From: Saccharum officinarum
Taxonomy: Eukaryota > Streptophyta > Magnoliopsida > Poales > Poaceae
Reading direction: 5' to 3'
Length of the DNA stretch: 64,000 nucleotides
NCBI GenBank assembly: GCA_020631735.1
Contig: CM036231.1
Location: 62,001 to 126,000, forward strand
How positions within the stretch are numbered: the stretch's first letter is position 1; each line of letters opens with the position of its first letter. The position numbers and the translations under genes were made by a program. The notes under the pieces are model-generated. The model was not told the DNA's origin, made no database searches, and saw only the letters and a program-made list of their open reading frames with translations. Shown piece after piece: positions 10,998 to 21,507 of the stretch.

Positions 10998-12353
10998 CAT
11001 CGAGCTCACCGTGAGCCGTTTTGCTTCTCTGTTTTTGCCACCGCCGCCGCTTAGCTCCGTCGCTCGCCGCTACCGTCGTTAAGCCACCACCGGCCACGCA
11101 AATCGCACCAGCAAGCTCGCCTCGCTCTCGCCCGTCTGTTGGTCCACCTGAGCTAGCCGTTTTCTCGCCTGAACCGCCGCACCACCATCTCCCGTGCTCA
11201 ACTCTGACGACCGAGCCGTCCTCACGTGGCCAGCTCTCTCCACCGTCGCTCCGAGCTTCCCGTGTGCTTCGCCGCAACCGCTGTGAGCTCCTGTTGCTCC
11301 CCGTGATTTTGCTTTAGACGTTACCTTAGTAGACCGCCGGGACGCCGGTCACCGTGACCGCCGGTCCGCCATGGCCATTGGGAGGGTCCTCCCGAAGTGG
11401 TAGCGTAGCCGCTAGGTAGTAAAATGGGGTCGCCGTGAAGTGGTGATGCCGTTGAGCAGCTCGGTTGGGCGACCGACGCTGTGATCATCGGGCGGCCACC
11501 GTGCGGGCATGGCGAGTCGAGGGAGAGAGAGAGACGGAGGAAGGCGATGACAAGTGGGGGCCGCGTGTCAGCGAGAGAGAGGGAGAGCGCGTGTGCGAAC
11601 GAGCCGCGTGGATGGGCCGCGCAGGCGCGAGCGAACGCAGGCGGGCGTGGGCGCGTTGCAGTTGGGCCGTTCGGCTGGGCCGAGCCAGAGAGAGAGAAAG
11701 GACAAGGCGGCCCGAAAAGAAAGTTTTTCTTTTTCTTTTTTCAAAAATGTGAATAGTAATAGTATTTGTTTATTTCAGTAAAAATTCTGTAGAGCTCCAA
11801 AAATAGTGAAAATTTTTGTGTAAGCTTTTCAAGATGTAAACTACTTAGGAAAAATATTAAATGCTAAATTTGATTACTTTTTGCAAGTTATTTAATTAGT
11901 TTAATTAAATATTAAATGCAACTTCCATGAATTTTAGTAATTAAATTATTAATTTAAAAATCATGAAATTTATTCTAACACTGTTTTAGGCTATGATTAA
12001 TCCTTAGAAAAAATTTAAGCTCAATTAGATGAAGTTTGATTTATTATTAATTATGCCCTAATTAATTAAATGTTTAAATAATTATTAAATTGTTAACTTT
12101 AAGTGTTGTGTGCCTTTTTGATTGAGTGATGACCTTGGGTCACTAATTCTTGGTGATCCTTAGCACCTTAATTTCATGATTGAGCTTGTTAGTAACATGT
12201 TTGGTAAGAAACGTTAGTATCGCTTAAGTTATCGCTATTAGTTAGTAGGTTTTACTGTTTTGCGACTGTACCGCGAAGGAAAGTTGTACTCAAGTCGTAA
12301 ACCATGGCATATCATCATCAAGCATCATGTTTATCACCGCATCATGTTGAGAC

Positions 12354-12512
12354 ATGTTATATGCTCGTGTAGTTCCCGCTTTCGAGGAAGTCGAAGTTGA
12401 CGAGCAAGTCTTCGGAGAAGAGTTGTCGTCGGTGGGTTCTGGACCAGAAGTCGGAGTCTTCGAGTCCGAGTCAGTCATCGCATCAGAGCAAGACAAGCCC
12501 CGGTGCATTTAA
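12354..12512 (+). CDS. LTR-embedded acidic mini-frame (LTR1 copy)
   Basis: ATG at 12354, stop TAA at 12510-12512, 52 residues. It is acidic (many Glu/Asp) and ends in Q-D-K-P-R-C-I. The LTR2 copy at 24090-24248 is open over the same length with only missense differences. LTRs of two other families in the window (63343-63578 and 40500-40700 minus) have a reading frame in the same LTR position with an acidic run and a related ending G-K-P/L-R-C/S-M/I. Function unknown; it could be an exon of a spliced element transcript or a short leader peptide. The LTR position makes it easy to overlook. Confidence 0.45.
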   Translation: MLYARVVPAFEEVEVDEQVFGEELSSVGSGPEVGVFESESVIASEQDKPRCI

Positions 12513-12627
12513 ATCCTACCTTGAGTTTTACAAATCTTTATTATTTATACTAGGGTTACTGCATTAAGTAATTAGGAGTTGAGTGATAACCCAATTGTTG
12601 CATTGTTATCCTTGATTATTGCGATAT

Positions 12628-12632
12628 CACCC
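12628..12632 (+). repeat. Target site duplication CACCC of the solo LTR, left copy
   Basis: CACCC occurs at 12628-12632 and again at 14525-14529. LTR2 has a single CACCC at the homologous point (near 24364), giving an empty-site reference. Confidence 0.9.
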
Positions 12633-13189
12633 TGAAAGTCCTATGTTTGGTGTTGGTAATTAGTGACAATGCCTAAGTACTAATCCTATGCCTAAGTTGT
12701 ATATAGCATATGAGGATTAGTACATTCCAAGGTTGGTGGCAAGATGGACATGGTGATGATGATGGCCACACTTGGATTTGGATGCAACCCTACGTGATCA
12801 AGGCAAAGATATATGCTTAAGGGTTGTGTTTTAGTAACCAAGACACCTAGTGGGTGTGTTACATTATAGGATAGATAGCCGTACTATAAAGAGGGGAATG
12901 ACACGGCTATTGGACTCCTAAGTGCCTCTAGATGTGCATTTCATAATCATATGCATTTGGATAGAACTAATATCACCTCGAAAAATGATTGTGAAAATGC
13001 TAACACACTCACACATGACGAGATTACTTTGGTGGTGTTAGCATGTTTGCGAAGGCGGTGGAGTTTGAGCGGTAGAGAGGGTTTTGGGTCCTCTACGACT
13101 ATTTTCGAGGAGTTAAAACGACTATTTTCCACTACGCCAGAAGTCGGAAAAGAAATGGAGGCGAATAGAGGTCACACAGGTGACCGAAC

Positions 13190-13580
13190 GCTGGACCGAA
13201 CGCGGTCTCTGTTTGATCGAACGCGTCTGGTCAGTGTTCAGTGTCTGCGCGTGTTTCAGTTTGTTGATCGGACGCACAGCGCGTCGGTCATAGTCGATCG
13301 GACGCGTCCGGTCATCGAGGGAGCTTACTGGACTCCAACCGGACAATGGCACTATGGCGTCCGGTCAGTTCTATAATGCGTCTGGTCGCTGTTTCGTTGA
13401 GCGCTGCTCAGGCTTGACCAGCGCGTCCGGTCAGTCATGGGACCAGCGCATCCGGTCGATCCCAGTGTGTCCGGTCTGCGCGACGAGCGCGTCCGGTCGG
13501 TGCTTCGCGACTTAGCCGTTGTGCGACCGGCGCGTCCGGTTAGTTGGACTAGCGCGTCCGGTCAGCACGACTTTGGCTGT
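13190..13580 (+). repeat. Array of GCGTCCGGTC words in the solo LTR
   Basis: About ten copies of GCGTCCGGTC or close variants (CGCATCCGGTC, GCGTCTGGTC, TGTGTCCGGTC) at irregular spacing, just upstream of the TATA box at 13617. GGACGCGTCC near 13300 is self-complementary. The position suggests an enhancer array dense in CpG. Confidence 0.65.
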
Positions 13581-13616
13581 TTCAAGTTTCTAACGGCTAT
13601 ATTCGAAGGGGTACGT

Positions 13617-13625
13617 CTATAAATA
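13617..13625 (+). promoter_or_regulatory. Putative TATA box of the solo LTR
   Basis: CTATAAATA follows directly after the GCGTCCGGTC array, at the usual U3/R boundary position in a 1.9-kb copia LTR. Confidence 0.55.
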
Positions 13626-14524
13626 CTCGTTGGCCAGCTCAAGGCTCCATCTCTTGGACATTTTGACATACTTGTGAGCACTTTGAGCTAAGCAACTCCC
13701 CTCCCACTCATCTCTCTTGCTTCTTTGCATATTCGAAGTGAGATTGAGTGATCCAAGTGCATTTGCATTGTGAGATTGCATCTAATTGTCACTTGGTGGT
13801 TGATTTGCTGTGGGATTCTTGTTTCTCTTGGTGGTTGCCGCCACCTAGATGGCTTGGAGCAGCTTAGAAGCGTTGGCAAGAGTTGGTGATTGTTCTTGGC
13901 CACCTTTGGTGATTGTGAGGGGTTTATGCCTACCTCGGCGAAGCGCCAAAGGTAGCATTAGTAAATTGCTCATGTCATTGCAACCTTTTGCCATTTGGTA
14001 GGTTCTTGTGGCGCCTTTTGAGAGGCTCGGTGTGAGACCGATTAGTCACTGAACCACGTGGTGAAGAGGGACACAACGGGGACTAGCGTGCCGGCAAGCA
14101 CGTGAACCTCGGGATAAATCTTCGTGTCATCACTTTCATATTGTGATTGATTGATCCCGGTATTCGGTTGTCTTGGTATTCATTGTTGATCATATTGGTT
14201 GGCTCAATACTTTGCCCCTCGGTGAAACTCTCCTAACTCAACTCTGTATTACCTTCTTAGTTATCTTTGCTAGCTAGTTAGCTTTGCTAGAGTAGCTCCT
14301 TTGTGTAGCTTGCTAGTTATAGTTGTAGTTACCTTCTCGGTTTGACTTGTACGGTTGAGTGTAAATATACTAGAATTGTGAATTGGTTAGGTGGCTTGCA
14401 AACACCCCGTAGGCTAAGCAAAACTCGCATCTCGCTACTTGTTATATTGATAAACTTGTTTAGCTTATCTTTGTAGAAAATTTTAAAAGGCTATTCACCC
14501 CCCTCTAGCCATCAAGACCTTTCA

Positions 14525-14529
14525 CACCC
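14525..14529 (+). repeat. Target site duplication CACCC of the solo LTR, right copy
   Basis: Partner of 12628-12632; the LTR1 sequence resumes at 14530 with TTGATACC. Confidence 0.9.
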
Positions 14530-15325
14530 TTGATACCTGTTTTACTGAAAATGCATAGTATGCTTCGCTATGCTTATGAGTTAAGCTTTTTAAATGAATG
14601 TTTGCATGGCCATGATGACATGCTTGATAAATATTGAAATATGAGAATAACTTGTAAGATCGGGCGGGTGGTTTAGCCACTGCTAACTTGCATTGGGAAA
14701 GGAGTCTCAATGTAATGTTTTTGCCTTATGAGTTAAGGACCGTACGTTGTTGGCCCTCGCGTCATGGAGTTTTTATTAGTACTAGCCATGTACCCATGTC
14801 GGGTAAGCCTTACTTTGACTATTCTATTACGACAATGTCTAACCTCACACTGGGAGTGAAGAGATGGCGAGAGTAACGTGTACCCTCAGGGCTAGAATTG
14901 GGCTGGGTTCGAGGAGTACTGTGCTCTTGGGTAGCGATGGACACGTTTTGGTTTTGGGTTACTCGGGTAAGAGTTGATATATGCAAGATTCAGTTCTATA
15001 TATTTCGTGTGGTTAGGAATCCCCAGCTGGGTAAATGAAGTGGTTCGAATCGTCGTTGCTCCACGAGAAAGGAGTCTTGGCCTTGCACCAACATCGTAGT
15101 TAAGAACTAGAATTGAAAGAAAGAATGTGTAAGGTCTTAATGAGAATTACTTTTATCTAGATTAGGATCACTTAGAATTGGTTAATGAACCATCAATGGT
15201 AAAAGTAAAATAATGAAGGTAAGGACTTATTTTAGTAAGCTTTTCTACAAAAGAAATTTTGATTCTTGAATACCCGTACCTTGATTCCCTAAAGCTAGGA
15301 TGCCCTTGGAGTCTTTTCTTAGTCA

Positions 15326-15381
15326 GGTAAGTCTTGTTGAGTACTCTCGTACTCAGGGTTTGTTAAACCCCTTGTTGCAGG
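15326..15381 (+). repeat. Conserved LTR double-hairpin motif (LTR1)
   Basis: GGTAAGT, then GAGTAC-TCTC-GTACTC (6-bp stem), then GGGTTTGTTAAACCCC (second stem), then TTGTTGCAGGT. Equivalent motifs occur in all six other LTR copies of the window. The ends look like splice donor and acceptor, but 54 nt is short for a plant intron. Confidence 0.6.
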
Positions 15382-15786
15382 TGCGGTTCATGAACAAGTC
15401 TGCTTTGAGCCTTGTTGTATGACCGTTGTGGCTGAAGAAAGTGACGACGAGTAGACTGTGTGGCCTCTGAGCAAGGCACTTCATTTGTGTGATTATAATA
15501 AAGTTACTACTGATACTTCCCTACTACCGGTTTGTAATAATGTTACATAAGGTTTGGAGTTTGGAAACTGTGGTTTGTAAACTTAAGTTATTGTAAGACT
15601 TCTGCTACTTTACTCTGATGGTATTTTGAATAAATTGTTGTAATATTACAATACTCCTGTGATTAGATCCTATTCGGAGGAAAGCATGTCTTTTAAGTTA
15701 TGAGGAACATAAGTACGGTTGTCAGAGGTCATTATGACGATGACAGGTACATGTGGGCTATTATAATTAGGAAGTTCTATGACAGC

Positions 15787-15798
15787 TGGTACCAGAGC
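15787..15798 (+). other. Primer binding site, first
   Basis: TGGTACCAGAGC, two bases after the LTR1 end. It differs at one position from TGGTATCAGAGC, the complement of the initiator methionine tRNA 3' end used by many plant Ty3/gypsy elements. Confidence 0.85.
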
Positions 15799-16175
15799 AT
15801 AATTACTAGAGTTATTGTAGTATTACTTTATAAAACTTCAAAATGATTTGGATCGAACAAACTTAATATTGATATTTTGGTCCAAATTGCTTTTGGCTTA
15901 TCCCAATCTACTCTCTGTAGTTTCCTTAGCTCATATTTGAAAGCTTCGTAGTGAAGTATCATGTTATATTGCCCTAAGTTAGAAATGTTATTGCATGTGT
16001 TACTTAAACTTTTCTGTTAGATCGTAAGTATGATGCATGCATCATGTTTAATTAACCTTCTTAAGTTATCTTCCCTTTTAAAGTGGTTTGGGTTAAGTAA
16101 GGTTCAAACCTATTCCTGCTAACCTTCAGATCCCTCCCATCTATCCTCATCTTTCTAATTCTGTCTTGCTTTAGG

Positions 16176-16693
16176 ATGACACGTGTGAAGATGACTCCTC
16201 GCAAGAAAACTGGTCCGCAAGGAGTGCCACGTTATCAGTTGGCAACCAGAGGTGATGGAGCGAGCAATGGTCGCAATCCAAACCCGGATTCCCAACAGAG
16301 GTCGCAAGGCTTACGTCAGAGATAGAGCGACTGAAGCGCAACATGCATTTTTGGAAGCAGTGCCAAAACGAGTCTCTGGAAAAGGAGACAGAAGGCAGGG
16401 CTCGTGTTCGAGAGTTGGAGCTTTATGCGACACACCTAGAGCAGTACAATACAATCCTGCATGAGGAAGTCCATAGGTTACATGACCTGATGAATTCCAA
16501 TCATCAGCCCTAGGCGGTAGAAGATGATGTCGGTGTCGTGGTCGTTCCTGGTGGAGAGGATAATGAGGAAGAGGATCCAGAAGAAAATGAACCCATGATG
16601 GAAAGTGGGGATGAGGCAAGTCATGTCACTGGTGCAAGTGTTCAGGAGAATGAGGATGGAGTGATAGTGATCAGTGATGATGATGAGGAGTGA
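16176..16693 (+). pseudogene. H3-tail-like coiled-coil protein of the chromovirus, frameshifted copy
   Basis: First copy of the extra frame between primer binding site and gag. The start ATG at 16176 follows a CTTTAGG sequence. The N-terminus has the same H3-like pattern as the intact copy at 26015 (R, K at H3 positions 2 and 4, then T-P-R-K-K-T-G). A 1-bp deletion near 16292, seen by comparison with 26115-26140, shifts the frame, and a C-to-T change makes an additional TAG near 16512. The coiled-coil and acidic tail remain visible in the shifted frame. This copy cannot make the protein. Confidence 0.8.
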
Positions 16694-16870
16694 AGTGTCG
16701 AAATGGATGGTTGTGTAATATAGTAGTCTTTCCTATTTTCTAAGAACCTTAGCGGGGTTGGTTTGCTTGCTTGCGAGCAAGTTTGTAAAAAAATAATGTA
16801 AAATAAGGTTGATGTGTGTACTAGTACTGTACTAACTGCTTTCTAATTCAATAAAGCAATGTAAATAAGC

Positions 16871-18118
16871 ATGGTTTGTGTACAACAGATGGATGATACT
16901 GGAACTTCTCAGACTGGGGACAATGCTCCAAATCCCCCACCATTTCCACCTACTCTGGCAGAAGCTATTGCAGCGTTGGTCAATGCCACTACTCTGTTGG
17001 CCCAGAATCAGAACAAAAATCAGGGTCGTCGGGGCCGAAATAATGGAGGAGAAACCACTTATGTGGATTTCACCGATACCCGTCCACCGGTGTTTTCAAA
17101 GGCCAATGAGCCGCTAGAGGTGGATGATTGGCTCCGAACAATGGAGCAAAAGTTTGAACTTATCCAGTGCACGGAATACCAGAAACCCATGTTTGCAGCA
17201 CAGCAGCTCAAGGGTGCCGCAGGGATGTGGTGGGCAAATCTAGTCACCGCACAGCCCGCTGGCCATCGTATCACTTGGCAAGAGTTTCATGATGCTTTCA
17301 GAGCACACTACATTCTAGATGGTGTCATGGCCATGAAGTTAGAAGAGTTTCTCTCTTTAAAACAGGGAAACCAGACAGTTCTTCAGTATGTTGGCAAATT
17401 CAATCATCTGTCATAGTATGCAGCCGAGTATGTGAACACTGATGCAAAGAAGAAGAGTTGTTTCATGAGGGGTTTGAATACCAAGATTCAGGCAGCATTG
17501 GTCACATACTACAATGCCACATATCATGAAGTAGTCAATGTCGCTATTGCTTCAGAAGAGAAGTCCCGCATTCACAAAGAGTCAAAGAAAAAGAAGCAGG
17601 TGTTGTCTAGCTCATCAGACGGCATTAAGAAGCGCCAAAGGTTTATCTACCACCCTCAGAATCATTTCCGCCCTCCTTATCGTCCACCGCAATACCAAAC
17701 TCGGTCGTAGATGTTTATCCGTCCTGCCGCAACCCAGCAATATCCACAACTGCCAAATGCCCCTGGTATTCGAAATCAGAGCCCAATAACTCATAACTTT
17801 CCCTGCTATAACTGTGGAAAGCCTAACCACTTTTCAAAGGACTGCCCGTATCCAAGGCAGTACAACCCCAATTATTCAAGAGCTACCGTACCACAACAAC
17901 AACAGCCTCAGAGTAAGAATAATAATCTGAATGTCCAGAAGGATAAGGGTGAAAAGAAGAAGACGGGACATGTATTCTACACCCAAGCAAGTGCAATTCT
18001 AGAGGAAGAACCTGTTATGATGGGTATATTCCCTGTTGCTAATCATCCAGCAGTACTGTTATTTGATTCTGGTGCATCGCATACATTCATAAATCGCACC
18101 TTTGTTACAAAAGCATGA
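16871..18118 (+). pseudogene. Ty3/gypsy gag and protease (internal region 1)
   Basis: One frame broken by two stops. First segment to 17416: a proline-rich N-terminus, then a Retrotran_gag domain (D-D-W-L-x-x-M-E-Q-K-F, A-A-G-M-W-W, ITWQEFHDAFRAHYI, and the M-K-L-E-E-F-L-S-L-K-Q-G motif). The TAG at 17414-17416 is CAG in the second copy. A basic K-rich stretch follows (17570-17610), then a zinc knuckle CYNCGKPNHFSKDCP with all four ligands near 17800, then the aspartic protease site LLFDSGASHTF near 18057. The frame ends at 18118. Gag would form the particle; the protease would process the polyprotein. Confidence 0.9.
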
Positions 18119-19926
18119 CATTCCAATTATGGGAACACAAGAGGATTTCTTTATTCAGTCGCCCAGGGGACGACTGTGTACTAAGGAGATGGTACACGAA
18201 GTACCTATAGAGTTGGGCGGGCATATATTTACTACCTCAATGATAATATTATAGAAATAGGATATAGATGTAATCCTGGGTATGAATTGGATGTACCAAT
18301 GAGGAGCTATTATAGATGCACTGCACAGAACTATAAGGTTGAACTTGCCAGATAATAAATCTCATCTTCTTATCGAACTTCCTATTCCAAAGAGAGCAGT
18401 TGAGAGGATATGTGCAACTTCAGTGAAAGAAATTTGTGATATACCGATAGTCTGTGAATTTTCAGATGTGTTTCCAAATGATCTACCTAGTTTGCCACCG
18501 GATAGAGAAGTAGAATTTATAATTGAGTTAAAACCTGGTACTGTCCCGATATCCAGGAGAGCTTATAGAATGCCATCAAATGAATTGGCCGAACTCAAGG
18601 TTCAATTGCCAGAGTTGCTTGAAAAAGATTTCATCAAACCCAGTTCATCGCCGTGGGGATGTCCGGCTCTTTTGTCAAGAAGAAGGATCAGACTTTAAGG
18701 ATGTGTGTTGACTATCGTCCGTTGAATGAAGTAACCATTAAGAACAAGTACCCGTTGCCTCACATTGATATACTTTTTGATCAACTTGCGGGGGCAAAGG
18801 TATTTTCAAAGATCGATCTTCGATCGGGGTACCATCAAATCAAGATTTGACCAGAAGATATTCCAAAGACTGCATTCACTACCAGATATGGATTGTATGA
18901 GTATCTAGTTATATCTTTTGGCCTCACTAATGCACTAGCATATTTCATGTATTTGATGAACTCAGTTTTCATGCCGAAGCTTGACAAGTTTGTGGTTGTC
19001 TTTATTGATGATATTCTGGTATACTCCAAAAGTGAAGAAGAGCATGCTGAGCACCTTAGAGTTGTTCTGACCTGTCTGAGAGATCATCAACTCTATGCAA
19101 TTTTAGTAAATGTGAGTTTTGGTTAAAGGAAGTACAATTCTTAGGACATGTGTTGTGAGCTGAGGGAGTAGCAGTTAATCCTGGTAAGGTGAAAGATATC
19201 TTGAATTGGAAACCACCAATCTTAGTTCATGAAGTCCAAAGTTTTCTAGGAATGGCGGGTTATTACCGTCGATTCATACCTGACTTTTCAAAGGTAGCCA
19301 AGCCAATCACGGAGTTGTTGAAAAATCAAACCAAATTCATCAGGTCTCCAGAATGTGAGAAGGCTTTTAGAATTCTAAAGAAGTCACTGACAACTGCTCT
19401 AGTTTTAGCACAGCCAGATATAGAAAAGTCATTTGATGTATATTATGATGCCTCTGGTATTGGCCTTGGTTGTGTATTAATGCAAGAAGGCAGAGTCATT
19501 GCTTATGCCTCGAGACAGTTGAAGCGTCACGAAGAGCATTATCCAACTCATGATCTTGAACTAGCAGATGTGGTCCATGCATTGAAAATCTGGCGTCGTT
19601 ACTTGTTAGGTAATACTTGCCACATTTATACGGATCATAAAAGCTTGAAGTATATCTTTACTCAGTCCGAACTGAATATGAGACAAAGAAGGTGGCTTGA
19701 GTTAATAAAGGATTATGATCTAGAAGTGCACTATCATCCTAGAAAAGCAAATGTTGTTGCTGATGCACTTAGTAGAAAGAATCATTGCAATTGTATGACT
19801 GTGAAGCCAATGGATTATAGTTTGTGTTATGAATTGGTAAAGTTGAATATTAGAATAGTCCAGCAAGGTCAGTTAACCAATGTCACTGTAGAATCAACAA
19901 TCAAAGATCAGATTATATCTGCTTAG
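18119..19926 (+). pseudogene. Ty3/gypsy reverse transcriptase and RNase H (internal region 1)
   Basis: Broken into several segments. The protease-RT linker and early RT lie at 18339-18698 (EFSDVFPNDLPSLPP, then PISRRAYRMPSNELAELK). The palm follows from 18690 ([19 protein letters not shown], then [13 protein letters not shown] and a CGA-to-TGA stop at 18848). The catalytic [10 protein letters not shown] is intact near 19000. The connection ([19 protein letters not shown]) and RNase H ([31 protein letters not shown]) are in one clean frame, 19189-19926. In the intact element it would copy the RNA into DNA and degrade the template. Dead here. Confidence 0.9.
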
Positions 19927-21333
19927 AGAAAGAATTCTGGTATAGCCCACATCAAAGAAAAAGTTAGAACAGGTCAACAGACAGATTTCAGTATTGATGA
20001 TACTGATATGTTGTGGTTCAAGAACCGGTTAGTGGTCCCAAAAGTTCCAGAGTTACGACAGCTCATTCTTGATGAAGCACATAATACAAGGTTTTCTATT
20101 CATCCAGGGAGTAATAAGATGTATCAAGATTTGAAACAGAGATTCTGGTGGACTAAAATGAAAATTGAGATTGCTAAGTATGTTGCCAGATGTGACACTT
20201 GTTGTAGAGTGAAGGTTGAACATTTGAAGTCAGCAGGAATGTTACAACCCTTGCTCATTCTATCTTAGAAGTGGGAAGATATCAGTATGGATTTCATTAC
20301 TAGTTTACCCAAGACCTCAAGAGGCTTTGATTCAATTTGGGTTATTGTGGATCGTTTGACTAAATCAGCTCACTTTGTACCTATGAAGACTGACTATAGA
20401 GCATCTAAATATGCAGAAATATATGTTGCCCGAATTATGAGTTTGCATGGAATACCCAAAACAATTGTTACTGACAGAGGTACTCAGTTTGTTTCGTAAT
20501 TTTGGAAACAATTTCAAAAGTCACTAGGTACTAAACTTCTTTACAGCACAACTTATCACCCGTAAACTAGGGGAAAGACTGAAAGAGTAAATCAAATTCT
20601 AGAAAATATGTTAAGATCTTGTGCTCTCACTTATCAAGATCAATGGGATGAATGTTTACCGTTAGCAGAATTCTCCTATAATAATAGTTATCAAGAGAGT
20701 ATCAAAATGGCATCGTTTGAAGCATTGTATGGCCGTAGATGCAGAACTCCGTTGAACTGGTCAGAATCAGGAGAAAGATGGTTTTATGGAGTTGATCTGG
20801 TAAAGAAAACGGAAGGAAAAGTCAAGCAGATTCAAAAGAGTTTAAAAGTTGCTCAGTCTCGACAGAAGAGTTATGCTGACAAAAGGCGTAGACCCTTGAT
20901 GTTTAAAGTGGGAGATTATGTTTATCTGAAAGTGTCACCCATGAAAGGAGTTACTCGATTTGGAGTCAAGGGCAAACTCGCACCATGTTATATTGGACCA
21001 TTCCAAATCATTGAAAAATGTGGAAAGGTGGCATATAGGTTAAAGTTGCCTGAACAACTGTCAGTCGTGCACAATGTATTTCATGTATCGCAATTGAAGA
21101 AGTGTCTTCAAGTGCTTGATCAAGTTGTTGATGTTGATGAAGTTGAACTTGAGCCTGATTTGACATATTCTGAATATCCTGTCCGAGTTTTGGATCGAAA
21201 GGATCATGTTACCTGAAGTAGAACAATCAAATGGTACAAGATACAATGGGATCAACATTCAGAAGAAGAAGCCACGTGGGAATCGGAAGATTACCTGTTG
21301 GAGAATTTCCTCGAGTTCTTTGCTTCTATCTAG
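19927..21333 (+). pseudogene. Ty3/gypsy integrase with C-terminal chromodomain (internal region 1)
   Basis: The zinc-binding HHCC module lies at 20008-20268 (EAH, SIHPGS, then CDTCC). The catalytic core begins at 20287 (MDFITSLPK, IWVIVDRLTKSAHF, then IVTDRGTQF with the second Asp); the catalytic Glu region follows a stop near 20563. 20608-21216 holds the core end (FSYNNSYQESIKMA) and the GPY/F module (IGPFQIIEKCGKVAYRL). A chromodomain follows (PVRVLDRK, a CGA-to-TGA stop at 21214-21216, then IKWYKIQW and EEATWE), ending at TAG 21331-21333. Chromodomains of this type can direct integration to chromatin with modified H3. Confidence 0.88.
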
Positions 21334-21472
21334 GTTGCAATTTCTTCTTTAAATTGTAACCTATCCTTTTCAAATTTTTGTAATGCAGAAAACCCCCTAC
21401 CTATTTTGTAGACAAGTTCTGAACGTGTTTATTTGACACGTTTCATTTTCCATTACTTAACTCAAGGCTTTA

Positions 21473-21489
21473 AATCTCGGGACGAGATT
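21473..21489 (+). repeat. Hairpin just upstream of the polypurine tract
   Basis: AATCTCG-GGA-CGAGATT, a perfect 7-bp stem with a 3-base loop. The same sequence occurs at the matching place in the minus-strand chromovirus (43043-43059). Confidence 0.7.
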
Positions 21490-21491
21490 TC

Positions 21492-21507
21492 TTTAAGGGG
21501 GAAGGGT
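21492..21507 (+). other. Polypurine tract of internal region 1
   Basis: TTTAAGGGGGAAGGGT abuts the LTR2 start TGTAACACC, as expected for the plus-strand primer of a Ty3/gypsy element. Confidence 0.85.

Larger units (their letters stand above)
12633..14524 (+). mobile_element. Solo LTR, copia-like, nested in LTR1
   Basis: 1892 bp with perfect 6-bp inverted ends TGAAAG and CTTTCA and a 5-bp CACCC duplication. It carries a TATA box (CTATAAATA at 13617) and an array of GCGTCCGGTCAG-type words between about 13190 and 13580. Its end, with a CACCCCCCTCTAGCC stretch, resembles LTRs of grass SIRE/Maximus-type copia elements; that assignment is from memory. No internal region remains, so the element was removed by LTR-LTR recombination. 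The open frame at 12951-13376 is a by-product of the GC-rich repeats. Confidence 0.88.
9790..15784 (+). repeat. LTR1 (5' LTR), interrupted by a solo LTR
   Basis: It begins TATAACACC (the canonical TGTAACACC with a G-to-A change) and ends CTATGACA, followed by GC and the primer binding site. Without the 1.9-kb nested solo LTR it is about 4.1 kb, matching LTR2. U3 has three degenerate repeats of about 168 bp (10320-10840), then a GC-rich promoter zone with a TATA box at 10990. U5 holds the mini-frame at 12354 and the double-hairpin motif at 15326-15381. Confidence 0.92.

Noticed and set aside
11021..11756. GC-rich open frames as host genes
   Set aside because: They lie in the U3/R promoter zone of LTR1, and the homologous zone of LTR2 has altered frames.
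12951..13376. 141-codon open frame as a protein
   Set aside because: Falls in the CpG-rich repeat array of a solo LTR; no domain, and the frame arises from repeated GCGTCCGGTC words.
15327..15380. A true 54-nt intron in the LTR
   Set aside because: GTAAGT and GCAG borders are present, but the interval is shorter than usual plant introns and has two stable hairpins. Treated as a structured motif; splicing from other partners remains possible.
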